Source: an uncultured marine group I thaumarchaeote (GTDB taxonomy: Archaea > Thermoproteota > Nitrososphaeria > Nitrososphaerales > Nitrosopumilaceae). Taken from it: DNA of 41,309 bases. Under the pieces are notes generated by a model, which did not search any database, had not been told where the DNA came from, and saw nothing but the letters and a program-made list of their open reading frames with translations. The position numbers were made by a program, and so were the translations under genes. Where the stretch lies: positions 1 through 41,309 of the forward strand of contig CACDFH010000007.1 in the NCBI GenBank assembly GCA_902552015.1, given 5' to 3'. Positions within the stretch are counted from its first letter, which is position 1. Each line of letters opens with the position of its first letter. Of the stretch, positions 39,513 to 41,309 are shown in pieces.

Positions 39513-40250
39513 TTACTTAGATTTTTTTTCAGCAGCAGGTTTTGCTGGTTTTTCTTCTTTTTTGGCTTGTTTGTTCTCGTATGATTCTACAAAGTTAACT
39601 TTGCCAAGAGATGGAACAAACTTGAATAGATCCATTTGAGTAAAATGTTTGATTATTGCTAATCCATCTGCTCTGTAGATTTCTTCAGGAATTGTAATGT
39701 CTACTGTAGTACCTGTTTTTTTGAAATTTATTTTATCATTTTCTACAGGTAGTCTTGATTTTAGAATTTCAGTTACTTTGTCATCGTCTGAATCAAGAGA
39801 TTTTTTTACATCAACATCGTAAACGATTGTTTTTCCTGCAAATCTATGATTGTAATCAATTTGAACTCTACCAGAACCAATGAAACGAATAATTCCTTTT
39901 TTGTTATCAATTTCTACAGTATCACCTACAGATACTTTTTCTGCATCTTCTCCGAGTTTTCTTAGAGGAATCATTCTAACTTTACCTTTGTCTCTTGCAC
40001 CAAATCCTTTGTCAGGTGAAACTTCAATTGTCTTTTTTTCGCCTGCTTTTGTTTCAGGTAAAGCATCATCTAATCCTTTGAGAACCCATGCTTCTCCCAC
40101 AGAAACTAATTTTGGCATATATTTTACATTAGGATCATGGATGGAGTGTTTTTTTGCTTCATCTTCACTTGTGGTTTCAAAAACTTCTCCACTGTCTTTA
40201 ATCTTAGCAGTGTAATCAAGTAAAATTAATTGTCCTTTTTTGAATGTCAA
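39513..40250 (-). CDS. FKBP-type peptidyl-prolyl isomerase, large archaeal form
   Basis: This 245-aa protein has an N-terminal FKBP domain with a flap insert (SlyD-like: K-G-Q-L-I-L-L-D-Y-T-A-K-I and G-L-D-D-A-L-P-E and P-D-K-G-F-G), to about residue 150, followed by a second alpha/beta domain of about 90 residues and a Lys/Ala/Pro-rich tail. The long form with the extra domain is known in archaea. It helps protein folding in the cytoplasm. Confidence 0.92.
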   Translation of the reverse strand: MTFKKGQLILLDYTAKIKDSGEVFETTSEDEAKKHSIHDPNVKYMPKLVSVGEAWVLKGLDDALPETKAGEKKTIEVSPDKGFGARDKGKVRMIPLRKLGEDAEKVSVGDTVEIDNKKGIIRFIGSGRVQIDYNHRFAGKTIVYDVDVKKSLDSDDDKVTEILKSRLPVENDKINFKKTGTTVDITIPEEIYRADGLAIIKHFTQMDLFKFVPSLGKVNFVESYENKQAKKEEKPAKPAAEKKSK

Positions 40251-40281
40251 CGTAGTCGATTTTGAATTTCCTTATATTAAG

Positions 40282-41309
40282 TTAGAGCGACTCTAGTGGC
40301 TTTAGTTTTTCTTCAGCGACCTTAAGACCTGCTTGTGCATCGGTATCATAACCCATCATTGCCAATGTAGATGCAATTCCTGATATGCATCTCATAACAT
40401 GATAACGATCTACTTCACCCATACAACCAACTCTGAAAACTTTACCTTTTAAATTTCCAAATCCACCTGCTACTAAAATTCTAAATTTCTTTGCAAGTGT
40501 ATCACGGAATATTTTATCTTCTAATCCATCAAGATAGTTTAGTGCAATTACAACAGTAGAACGAGAGTTTTCATCAGCAAATGGAGATAAACCAATTGCA
40601 GAAAGACCAGAGTATAATGCATCTGAACATGTTCTATGTCTTTGAATTCTTTTTTCCATTCCTTCTTCTAGAATAATTCTCATTGCTTCTCTGTATGCAT
40701 ACAAAACAGGTAATGCAGGAGTGAAAGGTGTATGCTTTGCTTCGTCATAATACTTGAAGTATCGTGGTAAATTGAAATACATTGTATTTGGTGGATTATC
40801 TTCCATGTATTTTCTAGTTCTTCCATTAATACAAATTGGTGAAATTCCAGGTGGGCATGCAAATGCTTTTTGAGCGCCGGTCATTGCAATATCAATTCCC
40901 CATTTATCCATGTGAAGTTCTTCTCCACCAACAATTGAAACTCCATCTAAAACATAGTAGGAATCGTTTCTTGATGTTAGATCTTTTATTCTATCTAAAT
41001 AATTAATCATAGTTCCAGTGGATGTTTCATTCCAAACACAATAGAATGCTTTTACATCTTTGTTATTATCAAATGCCTCTTTGACCTGATCATATGTTGC
41101 ATTAACACCAGGTTCAGTCTCAATTCTAATTGCTTGACCACCTGCCCATTCAATTTGTTGTGCTAAACGAGTACTAAATTCACCGTTAACAGGAATTATT
41201 ACTTTATCATCTTTTTTAATTAAATTTACAACAGAACATTCTGTTGCACCAGTTCCAGAAGCAGAAAGACAAACTGCGTCTCCTTCTGTTTCAAATATTT
41301 TTTTTGTAT
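40282..41309 (-). CDS. Class V aminotransferase (alanine/serine-glyoxylate type), 5' partial
   Basis: The frame continues beyond the window's right edge, so the N-terminal part is missing; the internal ATG at 41010 is not the true start. Visible residues include the cofactor-phosphate segment S-A-S-G-T-G-A-T-E, the G-V-S-I-V-G-G-E strand with the pyridine-binding Asp (V-L-D-G-V-S) and the Schiff-base lysine in G-A-Q-K-A-F-A-C-P-P-G. It transfers an amino group between serine or alanine and glyoxylate or pyruvate using PLP. In the window it ends the core-gene block. Confidence 0.92.
   Translation of the reverse strand, partial: TKKIFETEGDAVCLSASGTGATECSVVNLIKKDDKVIIPVNGEFSTRLAQQIEWAGGQAIRIETEPGVNATYDQVKEAFDNNKDVKAFYCVWNETSTGTMINYLDRIKDLTSRNDSYYVLDGVSIVGGEELHMDKWGIDIAMTGAQKAFACPPGISPICINGRTRKYMEDNPPNTMYFNLPRYFKYYDEAKHTPFTPALPVLYAYREAMRIILEEGMEKRIQRHRTCSDALYSGLSAIGLSPFADENSRSTVVIALNYLDGLEDKIFRDTLAKKFRILVAGGFGNLKGKVFRVGCMGEVDRYHVMRCISGIASTLAMMGYDTDAQAGLKVAEEKLKPLESL

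Noticed and set aside
1-41309. CRISPR array to go with the CARF and HEPN proteins
   Set aside because: No series of direct repeats of 24-37 bp with unique spacers was found; the short AGTAT-type repeats have spacing too small for a CRISPR array.

Overview
The window is AT-rich archaeal chromosome, most likely from a marine ammonia-oxidising member of Nitrososphaerota (Thaumarchaeota, Nitrosopumilus-like). The evidence is archaeal: aIF2-gamma, AglB oligosaccharyltransferase, sn-glycerol-1-phosphate dehydrogenase, the termination nuclease aCPSF1/FttA, a Thr-protease proteasome beta subunit, an archaeal SepF-like protein and the archaeal coenzyme A route (pantoate kinase plus phosphopantothenate synthetase). 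Genes are packed tightly, with ATGA/TAATG overlaps and many TATA-like leaderless promoters. The assignment comes from reading the sequence; no search was run.

Left, accessory part (1-14 kb). Positions 1-1.8 kb hold a restriction-modification pair (a PmeII-like endonuclease fragment and a beta-class TSPPY methyltransferase) and a 67-aa companion protein. A tRNA-Arg(TCG) gene follows at 1864-1938, then a 435-aa protein with a zinc ribbon and a C-terminal HEPN RNase-type motif. Next come two divergent or co-oriented operons around a CARF-type transcription regulator (7958-8773, minus). The leftward operon (7775 to 3301) has about ten overlapping genes: a winged-helix protein, a zinc ribbon, three unrecognised proteins, a C2H2 finger, a gamma-glutamylcyclotransferase-like enzyme with a zinc insert and a HAD phosphatase. 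The rightward operon (8991 to 12858) has about eleven overlapping small genes, nearly all unrecognised and rich in Cys/His fingers or membrane segments. The control regions carry tandem AGTATCT/TAGTATGC repeats and palindromes. No integrase, replication protein, capsid protein or CRISPR array is visible, so calling it a mobile element is inference.

Small-gene zone (12.9-17.7 kb). This holds short zinc-finger, membrane and secreted proteins on both strands, a DUF5679-like protein that has lost its cysteines, a roadblock-like protein, a prohibitin-like SPFH protein and several strong RNA hairpins, including a 347-bp gene-free interval at 17344-17690.

Right, core part (17.7-41.3 kb). In order: PQQ-type sugar dehydrogenase; TPR protein; AglB; PEBP-like protein; PIN nuclease overlapping aIF2-gamma; an ABC export operon (permease, ATPase, membrane-anchored secreted protein); a two-domain Lrp-like regulator with a Nudix hydrolase; AbrB-PhoU regulator; the CoA cluster (pantoate kinase, phosphopantothenate synthetase, PanB, CoaBC) running into a methyltransferase and an M24 peptidase; SepF-like protein; aCPSF1 with proteasome beta; EgsA; a large FKBP isomerase; and a class V aminotransferase cut by the window edge. 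Every convergent gene pair in the window meets within about 10 nt or overlaps.
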